Shown here: positions 53,915 through 64,000 of the stretch, one piece after another | Layout: the number at the start of each line of letters is the position of its first letter | How positions within the stretch are numbered: position 1 is the first letter of the stretch | NCBI RefSeq assembly: GCF_001642025.1 | Contig: NZ_LWHO01000003.1 | Location: 473,279 to 537,278, forward strand | DNA from: Cutibacterium namnetense | GTDB taxonomy: Bacteria; Actinomycetota; Actinomycetes; Propionibacteriales; Propionibacteriaceae | DNA: 64,000 bases | Direction: 5' to 3' | Notes under the pieces: model-generated | Told to the model about the DNA's origin: nothing | Databases searched by the model: none | Seen by the model: only the letters and a program-made list of their open reading frames with translations | Position numbers and translations under genes: made by a program

Positions 53915-55129
53915 ATGAGTGAGCCGATCACACCGGGTGAGGACGGCGGGTCCGCCAGTATGGCGGAGCGGACGACCGCAGTCACCGCCATTGAACTGTT
54001 GCTCGACCTCGTCTTCGTCGCAGCTATCGGGCAGCTGGCAAGCACGCTTCACGACGACGTGTCCTGGCGCGGGGGTGTCGAAACCGTCGTGCTCTGGGTC
54101 CCGCTCTACCTGCTATGGGCCCACACCACCTTTTCTGCCACCGGCACCATCACCGAGAACAAGTCCGCGCGCCGTCCCATTCTGTGCGTGCTGTTCTTCG
54201 GGATCTTCATGGCAGCCGGCATTCCCGTGGCGTTCGAGGATGGATCCGGGTGCCTCGCGTTCGTTGCGCCATATCTCATCGCTCAGTTGGGCCAAGTAGC
54301 ACTCACATGGTCTATCCACGGCCGGGCGGAGATGAACGTCCGCTCCCGCAACGTCATGGTGTGGCACAGCGTCTCGGCTATCGGATGGATTATCGGTGTA
54401 TTCGTCGAGCCGGGTATTCGGCTGTGGGTGTGGCTCGGGGCAGTCATCGTCGAGGTGATGGGAATGCTCCTGCGTCACCCTTTGGGCCACAACAATGACA
54501 TTGATACGACGGAATGGCAGTTCGACACCGCTCACATGCTTGAGCGCATTAGGCTTTTCCTTATTTTGGCTCTGGGTGAGCAGATCGTCAGCATTGTTAC
54601 CGGGCTTCACCAAGCCGGGTTCCACTTACTCAATCTGGCAGCCGCAGTCGCCTCGATCGTGACATTCTTCGCCCTATGGTGGCTTTACATCTGGGACATC
54701 GAGGTCATCTTAGAAACTGATCCCCAGGAGCATGACAACCCAGCAGAGTCGGGAGCAACGTCTATCACCGTGCAATTAGTACTTGCTCTGGGACTCATCC
54801 CCCTTGCCGTCTCCGACGAAATCGTCATCGACGAACCCACACATTCTGGCAGTCTTATCCTGGCGGCTCTAGCCTGCGGCGGAGCCATCCTCTACCTTGC
54901 TGCCCAGGCCTGGCAGGCTCATAAGGTCACCGGCCATGCCTCCTGGAGACGTTTAGGGGCAATCCTCGCCCTCATCGCTGTTGGCACCGTAACGAGCCTC
55001 ATCCCTGCCATCGTGACCAACGCCTTAGTGGCGGCGATCCTCGTCGTCACAGCTGTCATGAGCCGACGCCACCACATCAAGCATTTCAACCAAGACCCCA
55101 CTCAGCACGACCGCATCATTGAGAAGTAG
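53915..55129 (+). CDS. Low temperature requirement protein A (LtrA) family membrane protein
   Basis: A 404-residue membrane protein. The LtrA family is recognised from the N-terminal TAIELLLDLVFVAAIGQLA, the WVPLYLLWAHTTFSATG segment and LALGEQIVSIVTG in the middle. About ten membrane segments alternate with short loops. Family members were named for a listerial cold-growth phenotype; biochemical function is unknown. The next gene starts 2 nt after the stop. Confidence 0.88.
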   Translation: MSEPITPGEDGGSASMAERTTAVTAIELLLDLVFVAAIGQLASTLHDDVSWRGGVETVVLWVPLYLLWAHTTFSATGTITENKSARRPILCVLFFGIFMAAGIPVAFEDGSGCLAFVAPYLIAQLGQVALTWSIHGRAEMNVRSRNVMVWHSVSAIGWIIGVFVEPGIRLWVWLGAVIVEVMGMLLRHPLGHNNDIDTTEWQFDTAHMLERIRLFLILALGEQIVSIVTGLHQAGFHLLNLAAAVASIVTFFALWWLYIWDIEVILETDPQEHDNPAESGATSITVQLVLALGLIPLAVSDEIVIDEPTHSGSLILAALACGGAILYLAAQAWQAHKVTGHASWRRLGAILALIAVGTVTSLIPAIVTNALVAAILVVTAVMSRRHHIKHFNQDPTQHDRIIEK

Positions 55130-55131
55130 CG

Positions 55132-55968
55132 ATGACAGCACTCCCCCATCCACATACTGACAACCTCTTCGAGTCACCGGTAACGCCCGGTACTGGGTGG
55201 CCAGGAGACCCAGCATCACCGGACACCCCCATCGCCAAAAACGCCGAGGATGTAGCAAGAATCGCTGCCCACTGCGGCGAGTTTGAGGACCTCGACGCCG
55301 CTATTTCGGTATGCCGCGCGTGCCCGCGCCTCGTCAAGTGGCGTGAGGACACGGCCGTCACTAAACGCGCTCAATGGCGTCACGAACCCTATTGGGGACG
55401 GCCCGTACCATCATTCGGCGACCCATCCGCTCGCATGGCTATCATCGGCCTGGCTCCCGCTGCGCACGGCGCTAACCGCACCGGACGAATGTTCACCGGG
55501 GACCAGTCCGGAGACTGGCTTTACCGGGCTTTATATGACGCCGGCATTGCTTCGCAGGCGCACAGTATTGACGCGGCTGATGGTCTCGCCCTTCGCGACT
55601 GTCGCATCATCGCCCCGGTGCACTGCGCGCCGCCAGACAACTGGCCTCGACCCGACGAAAAGCGTACCTGCGCTATCTGGTTTGATGATGAGCTGGCGCG
55701 TTTAACCACCCTGCATGCAGCGATGTGCCTAGGCCAAATAGCCTGGACCTCAACCCTGGCAGCCGCCCGTCGTCTTGGATGGCAAGTCCCCCGCCCCGCT
55801 CCGCGTTTCGGCCACGGCACTCGCACTCAACTCGTCCGACCCGATGGAACTGCCATCGTCGTGTTGGGGTGCTACCACGTCAGCCGTCAGAACACGAATA
55901 CCGGACGTCTCACTCGTCACATGCTTGACGACGCCGTCAGCACGCTTCTGGATCTAGCCGACAATTGA
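55132..55968 (+). CDS. udgB: Family 5 uracil-DNA glycosylase (UdgB)
   Basis: Removes uracil and other deaminated bases from DNA. Motif A is GLAPAAHGANRTGRMFTGD, the hallmark of family 5. Cysteines in CRACPRL, the CAPPDNWPRPDEKRTC stretch and further downstream can hold the iron-sulfur cluster. The second motif GCYHVSRQNTNTGRLT is also typical. The protein has 278 residues with a leader of about 50 residues. It is probably co-transcribed with ltrA. Confidence 0.92.
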   Translation: MTALPHPHTDNLFESPVTPGTGWPGDPASPDTPIAKNAEDVARIAAHCGEFEDLDAAISVCRACPRLVKWREDTAVTKRAQWRHEPYWGRPVPSFGDPSARMAIIGLAPAAHGANRTGRMFTGDQSGDWLYRALYDAGIASQAHSIDAADGLALRDCRIIAPVHCAPPDNWPRPDEKRTCAIWFDDELARLTTLHAAMCLGQIAWTSTLAAARRLGWQVPRPAPRFGHGTRTQLVRPDGTAIVVLGCYHVSRQNTNTGRLTRHMLDDAVSTLLDLADN

Positions 55969-56125
55969 CGAATGCCCTCCTGCGCCACTGGTGTATCGCA
56001 GCACCGCACCAGGTGCGACAGGGACAGCAAGGCTACCAACAGCAGTTGGGCAATGGCTCTTCACCGCATCCAGCCCCATGCGCCGTTCCCCCTCCGAGTA
56101 TTGGCAATAACCGTAGGCTGGGATC

Positions 56126-56809
56126 ATGGTCATTCTTTCCAAGATCTACACCCGTACCGGCGACCATGGCTCAACACGCCTAGTCGACAATTCCGTGACA
56201 GCAAAGTCGGATCTTCGCGTCGAGGCTTACGGCCTCGTCGACCAGGCCAACGCCTGCATCGGCCTGGCGATCGCTCTCGACAGCACAACGAAGGTCCTCT
56301 CTCAAGAGGTTCGGGAAGCTCTCGGCATCATCCAGAATGAACTGTTCGACGTCGGAGCGGATCTAGCCAATCCACTTGTTGCCAATCCAGAGTGGGAACC
56401 GCTACGAACTGTGCAGGAGAGTGTCGATCGGCTAGAGCGCTGGTGCGATGAATTCGGCGATCAATTGCCAACTCTCAGGTCCTTCATTCTTCCGGGTGGC
56501 AACCCCGTGGGCGCTCAACTTCATGTCTGCCGCACTGCTATCCGCACTGCTGAGCGGGCTGCGTGGCGAGCTGCCGAGGCTTACGGGACCGAAACATCAC
56601 ATGACTCAACCACACCTGGGGGGGTCAATGAGCTCGCAATCACCTATCTCAATCGCCTTTCCGATTTGCTGTTCATCCTGTCTCGAGCTGCAAACAAGGC
56701 TGGCGAATATTCCTCCGACGAAGTGCTGTGGCTTCCGGGAGGGCAACGCAATCCGAGCAATGACTCATCGAGTAAAAAGACGCCCGATAAGTCGTCCGGC
56801 GCACAATGA
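56126..56809 (+). CDS. PduO-type cob(I)alamin adenosyltransferase
   Basis: Transfers adenosyl from ATP to cob(I)alamin to make coenzyme B12, needed by methylmalonyl-CoA mutase in propionate fermentation. The ATP-binding N-terminus YTRTGDHGSTRL, DQANACIGLA, IQNELFDVGADLA and the C-terminal helices with CRTAIRTAERAAW and YLNRLSDLLFILSRAAN match the family. A polar tail of about 30 residues follows. The 3' end overlaps the convergent DUF2550 gene by 45 nt. I saw no B12 riboswitch upstream. Confidence 0.92.
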   Translation: MVILSKIYTRTGDHGSTRLVDNSVTAKSDLRVEAYGLVDQANACIGLAIALDSTTKVLSQEVREALGIIQNELFDVGADLANPLVANPEWEPLRTVQESVDRLERWCDEFGDQLPTLRSFILPGGNPVGAQLHVCRTAIRTAERAAWRAAEAYGTETSHDSTTPGGVNELAITYLNRLSDLLFILSRAANKAGEYSSDEVLWLPGGQRNPSNDSSSKKTPDKSSGAQ

Positions 56810-57322
56810 TCGGACGAGGTGTCCTGCGGTGGCGTATCCCACGCCACCGGGAGGTGCCGCTTCCAACCACGACATCAGCCCTGTGACAACTCCAGGATCA
56901 ACGACGATCTGACATACCGAGGACCGACCCTTGCGTCCGGTATCAAGGGTGACAATTTCATAAGCGCTTGAGGCTAGAGCCAGGGAGTCATCCGCGTTCG
57001 GGGGACGGTGGCCCACCATGGTCAGCCCGCCGCGTTTCAATACGATCGTCGGAACGTGGCGGGGGTCAATGGCTCGGTACCACTCAAAGGCCCCGCCCAC
57101 GTAACGAGCACTCCCAATCATCCAGCCACCTGGTTTGGGGCCACCCATCACGCGAAGAGCACATAAAAAAGCACCGCGTCTTCGCATGAGAGCGCGGTGC
57201 CTAATAAGAAGCCACATCATGTAGACAACAGCACAACACACAATTAGGCCGATAATGACAGCATCCATCGCCAAGATTGACAGCATCAGGTCAGGCCCGA
57301 ACTGAACGATGGACACGTGCAT
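56765..57322 (-). CDS. DUF2550 family protein
   Basis: A 185-residue protein with one N-terminal membrane segment (AVIIGLIVCCAVVYMMWLLI), a basic stop-transfer stretch (RHRALMRRRG) and a soluble domain starting GAFLCALR. It belongs to the DUF2550 family found just downstream of atpC in actinobacteria, as here. Function is unknown. A DtxR-like box lies 37 nt upstream, so it may have its own promoter. Confidence 0.85.
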   Translation of the reverse strand: MHVSIVQFGPDLMLSILAMDAVIIGLIVCCAVVYMMWLLIRHRALMRRRGAFLCALRVMGGPKPGGWMIGSARYVGGAFEWYRAIDPRHVPTIVLKRGGLTMVGHRPPNADDSLALASSAYEIVTLDTGRKGRSSVCQIVVDPGVVTGLMSWLEAAPPGGVGYATAGHLVRSLCAGRLIGRLFTR

Positions 57323-57358
57323 GATCTAACGCTATTCGGCACACTCCCGGCAGTCTAC

Positions 57359-57377
57359 GAAGGCTAGCCTAACTTTC
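57359..57377. promoter_or_regulatory. Possible DtxR/IdeR iron box
   Basis: GAAGGCTAGCCTAACTTTC agrees with the DtxR consensus at 13 of 19 positions, including the central AGCCTAAC. It lies between the end of atpC and the start of the DUF2550 gene on the minus strand, at promoter distance from the latter. This is a consensus match only. Confidence 0.35.
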
Positions 57378-57440
57378 TGCATGATACGAGCGAGGGCCGT
57401 TACAGGTACCTCTCCCTATAACGACCCTCAGCTACGTGTC

Positions 57441-57881
57441 TCAGGAATGCTGCTTTTCGGCTACCCGGGCGGCAGCTATCTGCGCCTGAGCCAAATGCAG
57501 ACGGTATGTGAGGTCCTGGACAACCTCCGAGTCTTGCTCGGAACGCTCGTGCTCATCCAGCTTCTTTTGCAGGTTATCGCGATCCCGCTGCGCCTGATCG
57601 ACAGAAATTTCCTCAGCGCGGGTGGCGTACTGGGTGATGACCGAGACATGTCCGTCATTGTCCAAAGCCACGAAACCACCGTCGCAGGCGATAACCTCAC
57701 GGTTACCGTCCGTGGTGATGATCTGGGCTGCGCACGGCACGAGGGCTGCAAGAAAAGCCTCGTGACCGGGGAGCAGGCCGATATCACCCTCGGTAGTCCG
57801 GACAATGATATTGACCGACTCCCCCTTCCACACCTCGCGATCGGCGCTGACGACCTTGACTTGAAGCGGCGGGTGGTCCAT
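57441..57881 (-). CDS. atpC: ATP synthase F1 epsilon subunit
   Basis: Central-stalk epsilon subunit, coupling rotation to catalysis and damping hydrolysis. N-terminal beta-sandwich: LQVKVVSADREVWKGES and TTEGDIGLLPGHEAFLAAL. A C-terminal helical hairpin covers residues 85-146, longer than in mycobacteria. It is the last subunit gene of the operon, starting 5 nt after atpD. Confidence 0.95.
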   Translation of the reverse strand: MDHPPLQVKVVSADREVWKGESVNIIVRTTEGDIGLLPGHEAFLAALVPCAAQIITTDGNREVIACDGGFVALDNDGHVSVITQYATRAEEISVDQAQRDRDNLQKKLDEHERSEQDSEVVQDLTYRLHLAQAQIAAARVAEKQHS

Positions 57882-57886
57882 AGGAC

Positions 57887-60297
<2,411 letters not shown>

Positions 60298-60300
60298 GGC

Positions 60301-61938
60301 TCAGCCCTTCTTCGCGCGAACGATCTTGGCCTGGTCGATGTTTTCATCGGCCATCGGAGAAAACTCCTCATGACCAGACGGTGCCTTCCCGTCAGAGGTC
60401 TTGAATCCCTTCTTAACCTCTTCAAAGGCAGCAGCAGCCGCATCTTTCGCGCCATCGTCGAACGTGCCGGTCTCCCGGATTGTCGTGAGCACGTCGCTGT
60501 GACTGCGCAAGTGCTCAAGAACATCACCCTCGAATCGCAGCACATCGCCGACCGGAATGTCATCGAACTTGCCGGTGGTACCACCCCACACGCTAATGAC
60601 TTGTTCCTCTACCGGGTAGGGCGAGAACTGGCCCTGCTTGAGCAACTCCATAAGACGAGCGCCACGATCCAGCTGCCGACGGGAAGCTTCGTCCAAGTCG
60701 GAGGCGAACATCGCAAAGGCCTGCATGTCGCGGTACTGGGCCAAGGAGATCTTCAGGGTGCCAGCGACCGACTTCATCGCCTTGATCTGGGCAGCACCAC
60801 CGACTCGCGAAACTGAGATACCGACGTCAACGGCCGGGCGCTGGTTGGCGTTGAACAGATCCGATTGCAGGAAGATCTGGCCGTCGGTAATGGAGATAAC
60901 GTTCGTCGGGATAAAGGCCGAGACGTCGTTGGCCTTGGTCTCGATGATCGGCAAGCCGGTCATCGAACCGCCGCCCAGATCGTCAGACAGCTTCGCGCAA
61001 CGTTCCAGCAAGCGGGAGTGCAGGTAGAAGACGTCACCGGGGTAAGCCTCACGGCCCGGGGGACGACGCAGCAGTAGCGACATAGCTCGGTAGGCCTCAG
61101 CCTGCTTGGTCAGGTCATCGAAGATGATCAGGACGTGCTTGCCCTGGTACATCCAGTGCTGACCGATAGCTGAACCGGCGTAGGGCGCGATGTACTTAAA
61201 GCCAGCGGGATCGGAGGCGGGGGCATGGACGATGGTGGTGTACTCCATCGCACCAGCCTTCTCCAGGGCACTTTTGACCTCCGCAACCGTCGAGCCCTTC
61301 TGGCCAATGGCGACGTAGATGCAGCGAACCTGCTTCTTAGGATCGCCAGACTCCCAGTTGCCCTTCTGGTTGATGATGGTGTCAATCGCAATGGCGGTCT
61401 TACCAGTCTTGCGGTCACCGATGATGAGCTGACGCTGACCACGACCAATTGGGATCATCGAGTCGATGGCTTTAAGACCAGTCTGCAGCGGTTCACGGAC
61501 TTCCTGACGGTCCATAACGCCGGCAGCCTGGATCTCGAGAGCACGCCGCCCCTCAACACCCTTGATCTCGCCGAGGCCGTCAACTGGGCTACCCATTGCG
61601 TCCACAACGCGACCGAGATACCCCTCACCAACCGGCACGGACAGCACTTCCCCAGTGCCACGAACAGTCGATCCCTCATCAATACCGTCGGAATCGCCGA
61701 GCACGACCACGCCGATTTGCCGCTCTTCCAGGTTAAGGGCGATGCCCATCGTCCCATTCTCGAAGCGCAGCAACTCGTTGGCCATGGCCGAGGGAAGCCC
61801 CTCGACGTGGGCGATACCGTCACCAGATGTGATGACGGTGCCGATCTCCTCACGGACCGCCGTCTCCGGCTCGTAATTCTGGACGAAGGTGTCCAGGGCG
61901 TCGCGGATCTCCTCCGGACGTATCGTCAGTTCCGCCAT
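60301..61938 (-). CDS. atpA: ATP synthase F1 alpha subunit
   Basis: Non-catalytic nucleotide-binding subunit of F1. Walker [42 protein letters not shown] and the family signature near [14 protein letters not shown] are present. The ATG at 61938 gives the standard [15 protein letters not shown] (545 residues). The tail after about residue 510 is longer than in E. coli, as usual in actinobacteria. Confidence 0.97.
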   Translation of the reverse strand: MAELTIRPEEIRDALDTFVQNYEPETAVREEIGTVITSGDGIAHVEGLPSAMANELLRFENGTMGIALNLEERQIGVVVLGDSDGIDEGSTVRGTGEVLSVPVGEGYLGRVVDAMGSPVDGLGEIKGVEGRRALEIQAAGVMDRQEVREPLQTGLKAIDSMIPIGRGQRQLIIGDRKTGKTAIAIDTIINQKGNWESGDPKKQVRCIYVAIGQKGSTVAEVKSALEKAGAMEYTTIVHAPASDPAGFKYIAPYAGSAIGQHWMYQGKHVLIIFDDLTKQAEAYRAMSLLLRRPPGREAYPGDVFYLHSRLLERCAKLSDDLGGGSMTGLPIIETKANDVSAFIPTNVISITDGQIFLQSDLFNANQRPAVDVGISVSRVGGAAQIKAMKSVAGTLKISLAQYRDMQAFAMFASDLDEASRRQLDRGARLMELLKQGQFSPYPVEEQVISVWGGTTGKFDDIPVGDVLRFEGDVLEHLRSHSDVLTTIRETGTFDDGAKDAAAAAFEEVKKGFKTSDGKAPSGHEEFSPMADENIDQAKIVRAKKG

Positions 61939-61991
61939 TGCGTCTCCTTGTAAGCTCCCCCAACCCGTACCCAAGGTGAGGGTCACGTGTG

Positions 61992-62783
61992 TCAGCCCAG
62001 TTCTCGTCGGGCTTGGTCCAAACGGTGGGCCACCGTCGAATCAATAACCTCGTCACCGAGGTTGATGAGCGCACCTCCGAGCACTGCCGGGTCTACCACC
62101 TCAAACAGCTCGATCGGGCTGCCCGTAATCCGTTCCAGTTGCTTCACCATTTCCGCGCGCTGGGCGTCGGTCAGTGCTTTGGCAGTCGTCACGATCGCAC
62201 GCTTGCGATCAGCCATCTCGGCGGCAATGTGCAAGTACTCATCGATCACTTGCTCGAAGGTGCTGTTGGAAGCCACTACAGCTCGGCGAGCCAATACGAG
62301 GGTGTCCTCGCTCACGTGGCCTCCAACCAACTTCACCAGCAGCTCCTGGCGATCCGCTACCGAGCGGTTGGGATCGCCCAGTGCCACCTGCAACGCAGCC
62401 TGCCCACGCACGAGCCGGCTCACATGAAACAACTCATCGGTAACCGCCTCGAAGCGGTCAGCTTGCCGTGCCTCACGCAGCACAGCACGAATTGCCTGCC
62501 GCTCCAGGGCGCGGGTCAGTGCCGCCGGGGACCGCCACTTGCAGGTGGTTGTCGCATCTAGAAGCTCCTTGCAATCGGGCGAGACCTTCGACGCGAAGAC
62601 CGCGTCAATAAGCCCCTGACGAGCCTTGGCTTCAGATCCTGCGTCTGATACTGCCCGTCGTAAGCCAGATTCACGATTCAGGACGTCAACGACCGCGAAA
62701 ATCTCGTTAGCGAACTCGGTACCTGTACCACGTCGATCCCCGACCTCGTCTAGCTGCTGTGATGCGCTCACCGCCATCGTCAT
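61992..62783 (-). CDS. atpH: ATP synthase delta subunit
   Basis: Peripheral-stalk subunit linking b to the top of F1. 263 residues; the C-terminal OSCP signature ([20 protein letters not shown], given as [19 protein letters not shown], then [21 protein letters not shown]) is clear. The N-terminal part is longer than the 180 residues of E. coli, but b is encoded as a separate gene here, unlike the mycobacterial b-delta fusion. It overlaps atpF by 4 nt. Confidence 0.93.
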   Translation of the reverse strand: MTMAVSASQQLDEVGDRRGTGTEFANEIFAVVDVLNRESGLRRAVSDAGSEAKARQGLIDAVFASKVSPDCKELLDATTTCKWRSPAALTRALERQAIRAVLREARQADRFEAVTDELFHVSRLVRGQAALQVALGDPNRSVADRQELLVKLVGGHVSEDTLVLARRAVVASNSTFEQVIDEYLHIAAEMADRKRAIVTTAKALTDAQRAEMVKQLERITGSPIELFEVVDPAVLGGALINLGDEVIDSTVAHRLDQARRELG

Positions 62784-63334
62784 GCCCGATTCACCGTCCG
62801 CGAATTAGACGCCGAGGGCTCATCAGCGAGCGACGAGAGGAAGCGGTCGACGGTCGCTTGGACGCGCTGGTCGTCTTGTAGAGACTCCCCTACGATCCGA
62901 CTGGCCAGGGTGGTCGCGAGCCCACCGATCTCGGCACGCACCTCGCGCACCGCCTGATCACGCTCGGCCTGGATTTGAGCATTGGCACGCTCGGTGATCC
63001 GATCAGCCTCTGCCTGAGCGTTGGCGCGCATCTCGGCAACGATTTGCGCACCTTGACTCTTCGCATCGTCACGAATCTGAGCAGCCTCATCACGCGCATT
63101 GGCCAGCTGAGCCTTATACTTCTCTAAAGCCGCTTTAGCCTCAGCCTGGGCTTTCTCAGCCTTTTCGATCCCACCTTGAATCGTCTCAGTGCGCTCCTCA
63201 TAGAGCTTCTCGAAACGGGGAACAACCGCCTTGGCGATGAGCCAAGTGAGGAGCAACACAAGGATGACTCCGACGATGATCTCGATGGGATGCTCAGGAG
63301 CAAGCGGCCCAAGATCCATCTCGAGGATGTTCAT
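62780..63334 (-). CDS. atpF: ATP synthase Fo b subunit
   Basis: Peripheral-stalk subunit: one N-terminal membrane segment (PIEIIVGVILVLLLTWLIA), then a long Ala/Glu/Gln/Arg helix (EKAEKAQAEAKAALEKYKAQ and onwards) that dimerises as a coiled coil and contacts delta. The ATG at 63334 gives 184 residues; the frame open to 63409 overlaps atpE and is not family-like. Confidence 0.94.
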   Translation of the reverse strand: MNILEMDLGPLAPEHPIEIIVGVILVLLLTWLIAKAVVPRFEKLYEERTETIQGGIEKAEKAQAEAKAALEKYKAQLANARDEAAQIRDDAKSQGAQIVAEMRANAQAEADRITERANAQIQAERDQAVREVRAEIGGLATTLASRIVGESLQDDQRVQATVDRFLSSLADEPSASNSRTVNRA

Positions 63335-63344
63335 ACGTCCAAGC

Positions 63345-63566
63345 TCACTTAACGATGAAGGCGAGGACGAAGCCGAACAACGCGAGGGCCTCAACCACAG
63401 CGAAGCCAATAAACGCAGTCTTCATCATGGCCGGACGAGCCTCAGGCTGACGAGCGGTGCCATTGATGACGGCAGCGAAGATCCACGCCACGCCAAGAGC
63501 CGGGCCGAGGGAGGCCAGACCGTAGCCAAGCACGTTGAGCGAGCCACCGATGAGCATGGGAACCAT
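63345..63566 (-). CDS. atpE: ATP synthase Fo c subunit
   Basis: Rotor-ring proteolipid of 73 residues with two membrane helices joined by the polar loop ARQPEARP. The ion-binding carboxylate is the glutamate in FAVVEALALFG of helix 2. I see no sodium-type ligand set, so a proton ring is the default reading. Confidence 0.95.
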   Translation of the reverse strand: MVPMLIGGSLNVLGYGLASLGPALGVAWIFAAVINGTARQPEARPAMMKTAFIGFAVVEALALFGFVLAFIVK

Positions 63567-63650
63567 GGTGTTTCCTTCCGGATTGTGCCCCTTGTGGGGG
63601 CGTTGTCTTCGTCGCCGATCGGTTTGACGACGAGGTCTTAATGGATGCCG

Positions 63651-64000
63651 TCAGTGTTCCTCAGACATCGAGGATGCTACATACTGTGCCGACAGCACGG
63701 TGAATACGTAGGCCTGCAAAAAGCCCACAAACAACTCCAGCGCAAAGAGCGCAAAGCTGAGAATCAGGGACAGACCGCCAGCGGCGTTGTACATGATGCT
63801 GGACGGGTAGGTGAGGAGGAACCCGCCACCTACCACAAAGATCATGATGATGAGGTGGCCGGCGAACATGTTGGCAAACAGTCGCAACGATAGGGTCAGC
63901 GGACGGGTGATGAAGCTCGACAGGAACTCCAGCGGAATGATGAGCCACCACAGGTACCAAGGCACGCCGGGGGGCAGTACCGAGTCCTTGAGATAGCGAA
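63651..64000 (-). CDS. atpB: ATP synthase Fo a subunit, C-terminal part
   Basis: The last 115 residues of subunit a; the gene continues past the right edge of the window. The helix with the essential arginine is visible (PLTLSLRLFANMFAGH). The following segments LSLILSFALFALELFVGFLQ and AYVFTVLSAQYV form the proton half-channel helices. It is the first visible gene of the atp operon, 84 nt upstream of atpE. Confidence 0.95.
   Translation of the reverse strand, partial: RYLKDSVLPPGVPWYLWWLIIPLEFLSSFITRPLTLSLRLFANMFAGHLIIMIFVVGGGFLLTYPSSIMYNAAGGLSLILSFALFALELFVGFLQAYVFTVLSAQYVASSMSEEH

Noticed and set aside
55969..56125. Cobalamin riboswitch upstream of the adenosyltransferase gene
   Set aside because: I could not find the conserved B12-box pattern, and the region is short.

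Overview
The window looks like the chromosome of a high-GC Gram-positive actinobacterium of the propionibacterial branch, most likely the genus Cutibacterium (Cutibacterium acnes group). The evidence is actinobacterial marker genes (rbpA, mihF, a PriA without motor motifs, a proteasome-type prcB-prcA pair), a secreted CAMP factor, and a PduO-type cobalamin adenosyltransferase. Species and strain cannot be fixed from this window alone.

Layout. 0-12.6 kb is a dense housekeeping block on the + strand: efp, nusB, mihF, gmk, rpoZ, coaBC, metK, priA, fmt, rsmB, a lipoprotein and rpe, followed by a PAC2-family gene on the - strand. 12.6-20.1 kb is what remains of an actinobacterial Pup-proteasome neighbourhood. 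A HAD phosphatase is fused in one frame to the tRNA m1A58 methyltransferase TrmI. A four-gene minus-strand operon (TetR, ABC-like ATPase, YhgE/Pip membrane protein, DUF3054) then lies where mpa/arc, dop and pup would be expected. prcB and prcA follow, but PrcB has arginine where the catalytic Thr1 should be. 20.1-23.5 kb holds tyrA, cmk, der and tRNA-Pro(GGG).

23.8-34.4 kb is an SsuABC-like importer locus (sulfonate/nitrate/taurine family) whose Tat-exported binding-protein gene is split by a 7572-bp insertion at about 24276-31847. Removing exactly that interval restores one 383-codon frame. The insert is a patchwork of ABC transporters: a truncated FtsX-type permease with its ATPase, a lower-GC MacB-like ATPase/permease pair between two diverged direct repeats, a remnant of a paralogous ATPase, and a heterodimeric exporter pair of which one half is truncated and the other has a nonsense codon. 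No transposase, integrase or terminal repeat is visible.

34.4-40.1 kb is a sugar-catabolism cluster on the - strand (SorC-type regulator, collapsed deoC, FucP-like MFS transporter, DUF4432 aldose-epimerase-like protein, ribokinase) with a divergent HAD phosphatase. 40-57 kb carries mixed metabolic and envelope genes: a CoA-transferase, an Lrp regulator, lnt with a dolichol-phosphate-mannose synthase homologue, rbpA, a glycerophosphodiesterase, pyridoxal kinase, a MurA homologue with an N-terminal HTH, lipoamide dehydrogenase, a CDF exporter with its ArsR regulator and operator, the CAMP factor, arfB, ltrA, udgB and a cobalamin adenosyltransferase. From 57 kb to the end is the F1Fo ATP synthase operon on the - strand (atpB-E-F-H-A-G-D-C, then DUF2550), with atpB running off the right edge.
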